This document shows, piece by piece, positions 24,061-34,682 of a stretch of DNA of 64,000 nucleotides. Source of the DNA: Jacaranda mimosifolia (lineage: Eukaryota; Streptophyta; Magnoliopsida; Lamiales; Bignoniaceae); contig CM032128.1 in assembly GCA_018894105.1 (NCBI GenBank), forward strand, positions 12,133,001 to 12,197,000, given 5' to 3'. The notes under the pieces were generated by a model. That model saw only the letters and a program-made list of their open reading frames with translations, did not search any database and was not told where the DNA came from. The number at the start of each line of letters is the position of its first letter. The first letter of the stretch is position 1. The position numbers and the translations under genes are program-made.

Positions 24061-24530
24061 CCACAAGATAGCATCTTCTTGATTATCTAATTTTCTTTTA
24101 CTTGATTGAATGTGCATCACTGAAGGTTGAGAATCTAATATGTACAATTCATTGTTTAATATACCTTGTGTAATTAAAGAACCATTCTTTAATGCTTTCA
24201 ACATCCCATTAGATATATAAAAATCATATCCTTCATTATCCAAAATGGGAATAGAAATTATATTCTTAACAAGATTGAGTACATAGTAGCAAGCATCCAG
24301 TACAATAAAGGAATTCCCCAAGTCCAACTTGATTACGCCTTCAACCATAGCTGCAACTTTTGCTCTATTTTCAAGGTGGAGGATCATATCCCCTTTATTG
24401 AGACTCTTTCTTCTTTTCATCCCCTAAACGAATTACAAACATGAGAACCATATGTGGTATCAAATACCTTTGAGGAAGAATTTGTCGCTAAGTGCACTTC
24501 AATAAAGTACATACCCTTTCCAAGGGTGCT
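24061..24530 (-). pseudogene. CopB protease and GAG-pre-integrase (degenerate)
   Basis: From 24515 leftward the frame reads FIEVHLATNSSSKVFDTT then YGSHVCNSF; the DTG of the copia protease is DTT here. After a stop, the stretch 24007-24420 carries KLDLGNSFIVLDACYYVLNL, NIISIPILDNEGYDF and ELYILDSQ. CopA has the same blocks, with DTA at the active site, so each copy lost the Gly of DTG by a different change. Confidence 0.8.
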
Positions 24531-24535
24531 AAGGT

Positions 24536-25339
24536 ATTCCTAGCAATTCCTTTTCCAATGGCCCTTTTCGCCACAGTAGAAACAAGTAGGATCGACTTTG
24601 GCATCTTTCTTTTTCTTGATTGCCCCCAAACCTTTCAAGGGTTGCTTTCCCTTAGAAGAAGAACTTTTTTTCTTTTTACCTCCCTTTCTAGCACCCCTAG
24701 GGTCCTCAGACTTGGAGGAGGAAGCAAGCATAAGTGGCTTATTTTTCTTCATAGTCGCCTCAGTGGTTACCAACATATTGACTAATTCGTTGATCGTTAC
24801 TTCTTATTTTATCATGTTAAAGTTCACAACAAATCGGTCAAATTAGCTAGGCAATGATTGAAGGATCAAATCCATATAGAGTTTGTTATCCATGACAACA
24901 TCCAATTGACCAAGCTTCTCAATGAGGCTGATCATCTTTATGCCATAATCATGGACACTTGAGCCCTCATTTATTCTTGTCCTAAAGAGCTCATTCGATA
25001 ATGAAAACCTTTCATGTCTAGTTTGCCTACCAAACAACTCTTATAGGTGCAAATAGATCTCCTGAGTAGTTTTCATGTGCTCGTGAGACTTTGGAGCTCA
25101 TTAGATATAGATGCTATCATGAGACATCTTGTTTGTAGATCATCATCTACGAACTTCATGAATGCTCCACGTGCCTCATTGGTGGCATCATCGCCAATGG
25201 TATTCGACAGACTTTGATCAAGCACACAGGTCCTCTTTTCAGAATCTAGAATAATCTTAAGGTTTCCAAGCCAATCTTGGAAGTTAGGCCCGGTTAGTTT
25301 ATTAGTATCCAAAATAGCATTGAGTGAATTCTTAGCCAT
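24536..25339 (-). pseudogene. CopB gag (degenerate)
   Basis: Starts at ATG 25339 (MAKNSLNAILDTNKLTGPNF), as in CopA. The gag domain contains QDWLGNLKIILDSEKRT, ELFRTRINEGSSVHDYGIKM and MDLILQSLPS (about 24850-25040). A Lys/Ser-rich linker with KGGKKKKSSSSKGK leads to the intact CCHC knuckle CFYCGEKGHWKRNC (24543-24584). Breaks occur near 25073 and 24842. The knuckle shows that the corresponding CopA sequence lost its last Cys context to a stop. Confidence 0.86.
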
Positions 25340-27320
25340 TTGTTTTGAGATTTCAAAATCTACAAAGGCGAAAAAGAGAGATTATAAGCATGTGATTGAA
25401 TATTTGATATTGAAAACATGTTTATGCACTTTCAAACATGTTTTTCTTCTACTATTTTATCAAATTCCTCACCCGCTAGAAGAATTCAGGAAATCTTGTT
25501 TCCTATTGAGAATCAAAGTACAAACTACTTGTAAATAGACCACGACTCATGTGCCATCTACAAACAAACGAAAGGTAAGCAGCTTTTTCTAATTGTATCT
25601 CTATGCAACCCTTAATATATTTTGCCTCACTTTTCATGTAAACCCACTCCTCGTGTGCCATGTACATTACTAGGTGTTAAGTTGGACCTACCAATCAAAG
25701 TTTGATTCAAGACCTCTCCATGTCATCCCACGCCTCATGTGCCAATGCATGGGAAGTATCAAATCAAAGGTGCATCATATGCTAAGTACACGATCATAGC
25801 TTTCTACATTAAGTGTGACCCACGACTTGTGTGCCATCACACAAAGGACAGTAGCATCGCCATATCACATACTATTGGTAGAAGGCATGAATTAATTAAA
25901 ACTCCTTTTAATTTATATCCATTTTGACTTAATATTTGAAAGTACTTAGACTCCTCTAAGTGGAAGGATTTTCTTGCTTGCAAAGATTTCATCAATTTTA
26001 TCTTTGATTTTCTATGTCCTAACCATGAATCTCATACATCAATAGGCTATGGAAAATATAAATAAGTAAATGCACCTAACATGCTCCTAAGGTTGGATGA
26101 CCATGAGCCTTAACCAAGTAGTGCACTTAGAGCCATAGGTACACTACTTAGTTGATTTTAAATAGGTTGATTAAATCTAGCTATTACATAAATGTATCCC
26201 CATACATTCATGGGTCTTCATGCCTACAATAGTCTTTTCTTCTCCTTGCAACATTTACACGAGAAAGAAATCCTCACTCCTAGTGATTCTACTCTCATAA
26301 CTTTTACAAGATAGAAATTAAGAGGCATGCAAGCCCCAATTTAATACAATCATTTTCAACAATTTGAAACAAATAAAATCAATATTAAAGGCCTATGATC
26401 ATCTCTATTCATTCATCATCCGTTCAACAATTAAATGAACAATAAATCAAGAATTGACATTCAATTCCACAATTAAAATGCTTATGTCATAAACTATTAA
26501 TTAACTAGCAAAAATAAGCATAACAATTATGCATCTCATTTTTACACCAATGTTGAAGATTAACTTTAAAAAGATTTTAAAAGCAATAAAAAATGTCAAA
26601 CATAATTTTGAGAACTTGCACAACACTTGTGCATCTATGTAGCATGACTTAGATCACTTTTGGTCACTAAAGGAACACAAAAAATAGCAACTCAATCTAC
26701 CCCCAACCGGGTGCTGCTGTCCCAGCCTGGGTGCATGGCTGCAAGGCAAGCGCATGCCAGGCAAGCTCACTGCACGGCCAACCCCCAGCCAGGCGTGGCA
26801 ACTTCCCCATTTTGGGGTTGTGACCAAGTCAAGCCAATTTTTGCTCAACTTTTGTGCACCAAAAACTTTAGGGAATTTCCTAAACACTAAATCACACATT
26901 ATAGACAAATTTTCATATATAAAACACCTTTTAAAAATGGAAATTCAAGTGCTCAAATATGCTTCAAAAATCAAGTTTAAGTGATATTCACTATTCACCA
27001 AAAATCTCCAATAATCTCCAATCCAATTGGATCCAAAAATGACCAACACACCTTAAGGCCAAATTTAACATGCTCTATCAACATATAACATCATCAAATG
27101 CTAAATCAAAATTCAACATAATCATCCATGAATTAAAAACATACTAACTTATGGATTAACTATTAAAATACATATTAGCATAATTCAATTCATCAACAAA
27201 TGAGCCACAAGCATCATTATCCAAACAATCCAATCCATAAATTGGATCAAGTATTTGGAGATCTAGATCAATCCATCACATGAATCAATCAATCAAAAAT
27301 CCAAATTAAAGCATAAAATA
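25340..27320 (-). other. CopB leader with repeated motif and stem-loop
   Basis: About 2 kb of non-coding leader. On the plus strand a CCCACGACTCRTGTGCCAT-like motif recurs at about 25541, 25647, 25729 and 25810 (spacing 106, 82 and 81). An 11 bp inverted repeat with one mismatch and a 12-base loop lies at 26116-26149. A GC-rich island lies at 26695-26835. The CopA leader has all three features. The open frames at 26654-26984 fall in the GC-rich island and match nothing that I know. Confidence 0.65.
26116..26149 (-). other. Stem-loop in CopB leader
   Basis: AAGTAGTGCAC (26116-26126) pairs with GTACACTACTT (26139-26149) with a single mismatch around a 12-base loop, TTAGAGCCATAG. The loop sequence is identical in the CopA copy (14577-14588), whose stem keeps about 8 of 11 pairs. 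It could serve in packaging or dimerisation; that is inference. Confidence 0.55.
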
Positions 27321-27335
27321 GGCTTCGATACCACT
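27321..27335 (-). other. CopB primer-binding site
   Basis: The minus strand reads AGTGGTATCGAAGCC immediately after the 5' LTR; compare TGGTATCAGAGC for tRNA-iMet. Confidence 0.8.
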
Positions 27336-27945
27336 TGAAGGAGTGTGTAACACAGGGATCCATGAAATAAAGCAAATAAAGCTAAATCAAAACTTGTCTA
27401 CACACCTCCCAAGGATCAAATCATGCTGTAAAAAGGATTTGGAAGAAGATAAATACCTTGAATGCTCAAAATCTAAGGTCGAATGGAGAAAAGGCTTGAA
27501 CACTTCAAAGTTGTCTTCTTCTAGCACAATGGCAACTCAGAAAATTTTGCCCTATCAAAACACCTCCAAATTTGCTAAAATTTGGGCACAACCTCATCAA
27601 CACCTTGGGGAAGCTCCAGTAAAAAATTTAGCAAAAAAAATAAAAATCGGGCAAGTTCTGGAAACACGTCTCCAAAGTTTCTACCCTTGCAGGAGTCTAC
27701 AAAAACAAAGCTATCCAATTGTCTAGCCTCTAATGTGATGATCCACACACCATAGGCAAATCACAATCAATCCTTAGTCAATTGGAAAACCAAAAAAGGA
27801 AGAAATGATGAAGGCCAAAATTTAGGATGGAGGGGTGAAAGAAAAAGTGTGAAACTTCAACACATGAGTAAATCACACAATTTGGAGGAAAAATGAGAAT
27901 CTAACAATTAAATGTGCAAGCTTGCATGGCCAGCCACCTCACTCC

Positions 27946-27953
27946 TATTTATA
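27946..27953 (-). promoter_or_regulatory. TATA box candidate in CopB 5' LTR
   Basis: The minus strand reads CCCTATAAATAGGAG. It is at the same relative position as in CopA. In the 3' LTR it has decayed to TATGAATA. The hAT-like insertion begins 40 bp upstream of it. Confidence 0.55.
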
Positions 27954-27992
27954 GGGATGGAGGTGTGATGTAAGTTGGCATCACACCTCCCA

Positions 27993-28551
27993 AGTATTTG
28001 AAAAAATGGATTGTTCATTGAATCGAAAAATCTATCGGTTCATGGTTCGCTGGTTCAACCGTTGGTCGGGCCATAATTGAACCGCAATTGAATCATAATG
28101 TTATAATTATGAAATATATATTTATATATTATATATTAACTAAAAATTAATAAAATGCCAAAATATAAAACATAAAGAGCTTAAATGATATTGTCTAACA
28201 TCACAATCCAAATTTCACAATTTATATTATAAATGATCACAACAATTTAAATATCTTAAGCTGAAGTTTAAAGTTGAGAGTGTGTGAGTTAATTCTAAAG
28301 TTTAAAAGGCTTTTTTGACTTTTAGATAGCTTGTGAGGTCACCTTGGTGTTCAAACATTGTACTTAGACAAAAAAAAAATTCATTGAAAATTAAATAAAA
28401 AAATCGATCCAGTTCAATTGAATCATGAGCCATTCACCGGTTCACCGGTCCGAATGATTTTAACAAAATAGGTTTTTTTTTTAATTTTTTTTAATTTTTT
28501 GAGAAAACGGACCAATTCGCCGGGCCGGTCTGGTTCGATTTTTAAAAGCGC
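27993..28551. mobile_element. hAT-like MITE in CopB 5' LTR
   Basis: 559 bp, absent from the CopB 3' LTR. It is flanked by ACCTCCCA (27985-27992) and GCCTCCCA (28552-28559), an 8 bp TSD with one mismatch. The ends are imperfect inverted repeats: AGTATTTGAAAAA on the left, and GCGCTTTTAAAAA as the reverse complement of the right end. The subterminal parts are GC-rich and rich in CGGTTC/GGTTCACCGG motifs, as in known plant hAT MITEs with GGTTCGA-type ends, and the middle is AT-rich. No transposase is encoded. Confidence 0.75.
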
Positions 28552-30087
28552 GCCTCCCATGAGGTTGGCGCTGACTTGCAAGGCAAGTTGGATGTGAAAT
28601 GTTAATTTCACTTGCACTTGAATTCTATTTGAAATCTTTATTTCATCTCATAAAATGCCAAATAAATACTAAATGCACTCCAAATGAACTCTTTCTTTTG
28701 AATTTTCCTCCAAAATAATTCTTCACATTAATTAAATTAACCCCTTAATTTAATTAATTAATCTTGACTTAACTTCTTAAGTTAACTAGCCTAACTCTTT
28801 AAGCTAGAAAGTGTTAACTTGACCAATTGATAGTCATGTGGCAATTAAATTAACACCTTAATTTAATTGGTCTAATTTAACTCCTTAAATTATTATGATT
28901 AATTTAACAATTAAATTAACCAACCCAAAATGACCAAAAAATTAGCCAACCGTTTTTCCTCCATAAAATCGGTCATGTGGAATTTTCTAACTTTTAGAAA
29001 ATTTTCTTCATCAAATAGGACTTCCTATTGGCTTTTGTGTGTGACCCATTAGGTTCTACCATTCACTAGACATGGGCTCACAATTCTTGTGATATTTAGA
29101 ATATCAAAATAATCGCATTAGTTTAAACTCCTTTAAACTAATAACTCAATTTAATTAATCTCTATTAATTGAAAAGTAACAAATCTCCCTGGTCGAAGTC
29201 CAACTTCAAGCCTGTGGAGCCCAACTAATTGGCCAAAATGACTATGCTCTTGGATAACTATTCTAACTCTACGCTTGCCATGCAAATACGGTCCTTCCGT
29301 CTCCTATCTCCCAAAAAAGGCCTACGGTAAGATATTTGCTGGCTCCCTAATAGCCTCGATAACTATGTTTCTATTCCCAATGTTTGATTCCCTTTTATGA
29401 CCTCATCTTTGAAAAACTCCTTTTCTAAATTGTCACACTACCTTGTGCAAGGATTTCATTGAATCAATCATTATAGAATACATAGGAGATACACTCGCCT
29501 TTCACAACGACGAGGAGATGGATCCCCTCTTAGATCTCACAAACCTCCATGCCCAAGTAGCTTATATGCAAGCTCAACCCAAATGACCCACAACGTGGTC
29601 AAGGAAGAGTCAAAGCATGAGAACTTGGATCCTCAGGTCAAAGGACTAATTATATGCACTAGCGTAAGCTAGAGAACTTGCCACTATGGCTATCTAGTAG
29701 ATGCTTTGGGTGGGCCTTAAACTTGTTCTCTAACAAGCACCCATGTCTTACATGGATTGCTCATGAAACGGAGCAATATCCAACCCTTTGGATTTATACA
29801 TTGTTAGTGCAAGTCTATCCAAATCTTAGATGTCCTGTCTTATGCGATTCTACTACTTGAAATGTTTTTAGATCATGACTGTGTAAGACTTATTTCATGA
29901 TCACTACCCAATAACTGACCAAGTCCATAGTCTTATATGATCTAAGGCCTTCAACCAAATGCTAGTGAGATAAATTAAGCACAAGATGAAGATGGCCTTT
30001 TATTATGAATATCATTCAATCAAGATTGTATCACAAGTGAAATAGTTTACATACCAATCTAATTTGCTGCGGGGCACTATTCCAACA

Positions 30088-30273
30088 ACAGCTTCCTCAA
30101 TTCTAATTTTTTTTTATGCTCGGATGAAAAGTTTCCCAAGTGTAGTTGAGGGTTTTCCAACTATAGACTCAAAAATTTTGGAGCCATAGATTTTGCTAGA
30201 TGATGCCAGCCAAGAGCTCTTAGTAACTGTGGGAGATTTCATGTAACGCTTCAATAAAATAGATGAGGTAGTT
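30088..30273 (-). pseudogene. Tat1 gag middle fragment
   Basis: This 186 bp piece lies between CopB and solo LTR H. The minus strand reads KPSTTLGKLFIRA, then a stop and KKIRIEEA, resembling the ELLARA.KYI..EEA end of the Tat/Ogre gag domain. It bridges the 33270 and 19304 pieces. Confidence 0.6.
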
Positions 30274-33269
30274 TGTAACACCTCTAAAATTCGGCATTAC
30301 AAAATATTAGAATTAAGAAATCAAGATTTTGGTTGGTCGAATTTTAGGGCTCGAAAAATAAATAAAAAGGACTTGATTGCAAAAATTTTGAAAGCTTTGG
30401 GGTCAAAGTGAAAATAAGAAAGACTTGATTGGATCACATTTCCAAAGCTTTAGGGGTTGCATGGTTAATATTTTAGGTCAAATAGGTCAATGTAAGGCAC
30501 TAATAAGTTTGGGGGTTGAATTGAAGATGTTCAATTTTTGGGAGGACCCAATCGAAGGCAGGCCAAAAGTTTAGGGGCCAGATTATAATTAAAGAAACTG
30601 CCTAGCATTTATAGGGGAAATTGCATTTCAACCCCATTTTCCTTCTCTTTAACCATGGCACCATCTCTCTTTCTCACTAGTGATTCCCCGATGACACCTC
30701 AAAAATTGAAAACCACTAAAACCATATTTTTTCTCTCTTCACGGCGAGCTCTCCGGCACCAATAACCACCCAAACCGATCAGCGAAATGCCAAAAAAATC
30801 AAGGTCGATGAGAGATCACGACAATGCTTAGCTGGGTCGCCGTTCTGGGGTACTTTTCATGGTAGACCAAGGTACCATTCTGATGGGCCCAGCTCAAGGA
30901 TTACGCCGATAGCTTCAGCTTCCCAAAAGGAGCACTAGCGGCGAAGGAATTAAAGAAAAACTACACAGTAGAGATGGTGGTGCTGGGACTTTCAGGCAAA
31001 ATTTGAAGTTCAATTCGGTGTTGAATGGCAAAATTGACTTAACATCTTGTTATTTGAGCTGAAAGGTGTCTTTTAGTGGTGAGATTGGTTTTTCCAGCAA
31101 CAGCGGACGGTGGTGGTTTCGAGATAACTTTTTCATCTCATCATGACGGTTCTAATAGTGGTCTTGGTTTGTGATTTTGAGGTCCATTTGAGTAAATCTT
31201 CAATAATGATAGAAGTTGGAATTATATATGTTGTACCGTTTAATTCCTTGCCATATCTTATATTATGTTAAGAATGAGATATTGGTATATGATTTGTAAA
31301 TAATTTCCTTATGCATGGATTATAGTATAGCTTAGTGGGCCTGAATCTGTATTATTCCATGTTAAATTTGGGATTTATTAGGTTAGTTGAGTAAGAAAAA
31401 CCTCAATTTTGTGAATTTATAGGATTTAAACTTTCGTGGAAATAATCGAGATAATTAAGATATCTAGACCATTTATTTTGATTTGGGATACCGATATAAG
31501 GCTAAATATGTAATTGAGGACTAGGTTTTGTTATGTTATTAGACTTGATATAAAAATCGGGGTTGTTTTGGCAATAATGACTTTATTAGCCATTTTGGGC
31601 CGATAGTACCGTTTAAGCTTTAAACTATTATATTAATTGAGTAATTAGTGATTTTACGCTATTAATGACAAGATTGTAATTATTAGAGATTAATAAGGAT
31701 TTTAATTGTGGATTTATTCTTATAGTTAGGTGACGAAAAAGTGGGTCCAGCGGACCAGTAGACTGCCGATTGTGGTTGTAGTTTTCTGAGACTACGGAGG
31801 TGAAGGTCTGTCAATCTGGCATTTCTCATATATATCTGTTATTGTGATAAACCCCTGTGAGGGTTTTCTATTTCTATACTTGCTCTTGTTTGTTGGAATT
31901 GTATTTGCTTGAGATTTGCTTGTTATCAGTTAATTGACTCATACACCCTGTGAGGGCTATTTCTTGATCGTATTTTAATATGACTTGATCTTGTTTGTTC
32001 TAGTGCCTAGAACATCTTGTTTAGTACCTGTCCGACTTGTTATCTGATTGTTTGTTATCTACTTGTTCTGTTATTGTACTTGTTCTTGATCAGTACTTGT
32101 TATTATCTTGTTATCCGTTATTGTTATGTTATCTGGATATATGTTGGGAATTATGAATCGATTTATCATCTTTACGGAGATATGCTTGGGCCGAGTGCTA
32201 ATCTCAGTAGAATGCTAAGATATACTTGTACATGTTTACAGTACATTAGGCGTATTTTTCGAGTATCAACGATACTACTAGAGGCATTTCCTTGGGTATC
32301 AGTAGTGAGTCAAGGGCGTTTCCCTGAGCATTTACACCAAGCAATGAGTCAAGGGCTTTTCCCTAGGCACCTGTATTCAGCAATGAGTCAGGGGCATTTC
32401 ACTGGACATCAAAAGTACTTGTTTGGTTGGTAGAAGGAGAATCAAATATGCATGTTTCGTTTTGACCTGTTGGATTGCATATGATTTAGGCTTGTATTGT
32501 TTGACTGTAACCGATTGTTTGCATCCTACTCGTGGAGCAATAAAGATGGTGTAGCTTTTTGGTTTAAGTCGGGTTATTGTTCAGACCGAATGAGCTGCCT
32601 GCATTTCCTCCCGAACTATAATCGACTGAGACAGACCATTCCTCTTGAGGAGAATCGGTTAAGACGATACCAGGCCTTTTGAGCCGATCGTTACAACTCT
32701 GAGCTAGTACCTACTTGAACTCTTGAATCCGTTAATGCTTGTTTACTGACCTGTAATTGCCTATTTCTTGATACGTTCCAATACTATATGTTATTTGACG
32801 ATCTGTGGGTTGATTCTTCCTTGACGGATCCCCATTATTGATCTTATGTTTATCCCTCACTAAGTCTTTGGACTTACCCCCCTCCTCCTACGGTATTCCT
32901 TTGACTTTCTCAGACAGGTTTAAGTGAAGGATATCGACTCTTGAATTAGGCTGGAGAAATACTTTTGTAAGAGAATAGGTGCTTGTGTATGTTATTGAGC
33001 TCTCTTGAATGTTAACTTTGGTTTTGAGATAAGGTGATATATCATGATTGATGTAGAGGACTTTAGGTCTATACATGTTATGTTAGATATAAGAAGTTGA
33101 ATCATGGAACGTCTTTAAGTGCTTGTCGTGTTAATTAAGTTTGAAATTTTTGCTGCTTTTGATAAGTTAAGTTGAAATGTTTTGAGCCTATTGCTTGTTT
33201 ATAGATTAAGATTTAAGTCTAAATTGAGTGGTGCCTCAACTAAGGGCAATCCTAAATGGGGGCGTTACA
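30274..33269 (+). repeat. Solo gypsy LTR H
   Basis: 2996 bp, TGTAACACCTCTAAAATTCG to GGGGGCGTTACA, flanked by TAGTT (30269-30273) and TAGTC (33270-33274). No PBS or internal sequence is attached, so it is a solo LTR left by LTR-LTR recombination. It shares with GypD, GypE, GypF and G the AACCCCTGTGAGGGTT block (near 31849), an imprecise minisatellite (32270-32410) and the TAAGTCTTTGGACTTA palindrome (32861-32876). The frame at 32017-32433 is part of the LTR. Confidence 0.8.
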
Positions 33270-34160
33270 TAGTCTCTGACTCTTCATCCTTTTGCTTGAT
33301 AGTGAACAAGTACACCTCTGTGTTAGAGTACTTGTAGTTGATGGAAAACTTGTGGATAAATTGCTAAGATAATTATTCGTAGCCTATGATAGATCCATCT
33401 AGTATATGGTTGAACACTATGTTAGAGGGTGCTTTGTGAGTGTGGTGCGAAATATCTTGCAACAAGCAACTTTATTTAGGTTGTATAGCTTTATCCTTAT
33501 GAGAAAATTACCCAAGTACTCTTAAGGCTTCATCTTGCCATCAAACGCTGGTAGTTTGGCAATGTTCGGTCTTGGAGAAGTACCTCTACAAAGATAGCTG
33601 GTCAGAAAGGCTTGCGTCTTGGGAGAGCAATAGGTAGAGGGACTTATTGGTTTTCTTCACCTCATAAGTACTAAGGTACGAATAAGTTAGTCTGAACTTC
33701 AATGGCAGTAGGTAGTCGCCGCAATAAGTTACCTCAGTAGGATGATTGCATGTTGACTTGCTGAGGTAAAGGATGAGTGGGATCTTGCTTTAGGTTAGCT
33801 ATTTGTTTTGTCTTCTTTGGGGACAATGAAGCTTTCGTGCACTAACAAAAGGATTGTAGTTGCTTCTGAGGGTGGTGTTCTCTAGCGTATTGAGCGATCA
33901 CTTTGGCCACAGCTTGTGCAAAAGCGTGCTCCAATAGCATCTTGAGCATCTCTTAAGTCGTTTGTAGTATTGATTCTATTGGAGGTGGGGTCTGCTGTAT
34001 TGATGCCTCCTTCGATTATAGATGCACTTCAAGTATTGGCTCCGGCATTGGATGACCAAGCTTCAGACTGGTTGTTCTCCATGTTCTTACCTCTCGAGGC
34101 AATTTGGATGTTGGAATCTCGAACTTTAGGTCTTATTTGCATTCTTAGCATTTTTTCTTC
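33270..34160 (-). pseudogene. Tat1 gag N-terminal part
   Basis: The minus strand near 33590-33480 reads RPNIAKLPAFDGKMKP, a stop and EYLGNFLIRIKLYNLNK, matching the gag entry K.PKFD.YDGTGDP..HL..F of Tat/Ogre elements. Further on, FSINYKYSNTEVYLFTIKQK (about 33290-33350) matches the L..VKQ..GE.L..Y block. The 33600-34160 part has a long, only weakly broken frame of the variable gag N-terminus (IEGGINTADPTSNRINTTND). H cuts it at 33270. Confidence 0.65.
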
Positions 34161-34170
34161 TTAGTTAGGA

Positions 34171-34191
34171 ATTCCCACAAACGATGGCAAA
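34171..34191 (-). other. Tat1 primer-binding site
   Basis: The minus strand reads TTTGCCATCGTTTGTGGGAA. The Tat/Ogre consensus is TTTGGCGCCGTCTGTGGGAA. It sits between gag and the LTR fragment, as expected for a minus-strand element. Confidence 0.7.
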
Positions 34192-34195
34192 AAGA

Positions 34196-34682
34196 TGATG
34201 CTCGGACATGGAGAGCTAGGGTTCTTTCTAGATGTCATCAAATTTCAAAAAGTTCTTTGCTTCGAAATGCATTTGTGTAGAGATAGAGCTCTCAAATTTT
34301 TTGTAAGTGATTTTTTTTCTCATTTTACTTTGAAAATCGGTATGTATAGTGATTAATCTGTTAAGTCTTGCCCATTGGATTTAATCAATAGACTCTGTAG
34401 CCTTTTACTTTACTTATTATTTAATTAAGTTCTCTTAATCAATTTATATTTTTTTACCCCTAAAAACTTAATTTTGCATATCAAATTACAAGCATAGCTA
34501 TTTCCCCTTAAAATTGGTTCAAACATGTTTTTGACAATTTGATGTAAAAGATGGTAGCAAATAGAAGACCCTTTTATGTATTTTTGTTTAAGAAAGTTCA
34601 GAGGGCTTGTTAATGTATGGGTTATAATATATATCAACTGTTGAATGCATTAAATGAATATGTAAAAAGTTGAGAGAAAATG
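34196..34682 (-). repeat. Tat1 5' LTR fragment
   Basis: Begins TGATGCTCGGACATGG next to the PBS and runs 487 bp until GypD starts at 34683. No second copy is present in the window, so its other end cannot be set. Confidence 0.55.

Larger units (their letters stand above)
19305..30087 (-). mobile_element. Ty1/copia retrotransposon CopB
   Basis: A minus-strand element of 10.8 kb, complete at both ends: 5' LTR 27336-30087, PBS, 2 kb leader, gag, protease/pre-integrase, integrase, RT, RNase H, polypurine tract, 3' LTR 19305-21475. TSD ATAGC (19300-19304) and ACAGC (30088-30092) differ at one base. It has the same architecture and gag type as CopA but is a clearly diverged copy. The 5' LTR is longer because of a hAT-like insertion. 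All coding parts carry stops or frameshifts. Confidence 0.87.
27336..30087 (-). repeat. CopB 5' LTR
   Basis: 2752 bp, of which 559 bp plus an 8 bp duplication are a later insertion (27993-28551). The remaining 2185 bp match the 3' LTR. Ends are TGAAGGAGTG and TTCCAACA on the plus strand. The frame at 27343-27726 lies in the R-U5 part and is not a gene. Confidence 0.85.
18033..34682 (-). mobile_element. Tat/Ogre-type Ty3/gypsy element Tat1, in three pieces
   Basis: Pieces at 18033-19304, 30088-30273 and 33270-34682 form one minus-strand element once CopB and solo LTR H are removed. From right to left they give 5' LTR, PBS, gag N-terminus, gag middle, gag zinc-finger end and protease. CopB sits at TSD ATAGC/ACAGC and H at TAGTT/TAGTC, and gag reading continues across both. 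The left end runs into the CopA 5' LTR. Pol downstream of protease is not seen. GypD cuts the 5' LTR on the right. Confidence 0.75.

Noticed and set aside
26654..26984. GC-rich island with overlapping frames, possible exon
   Set aside because: It is part of the CopB leader and its CopA counterpart (15175-15290) keeps the composition but not the frame.
32017..32433. 138-codon frame with hydrophobic N-terminus, like a secreted protein
   Set aside because: It is inside solo LTR H and is not conserved in the homologous part of GypD or G.
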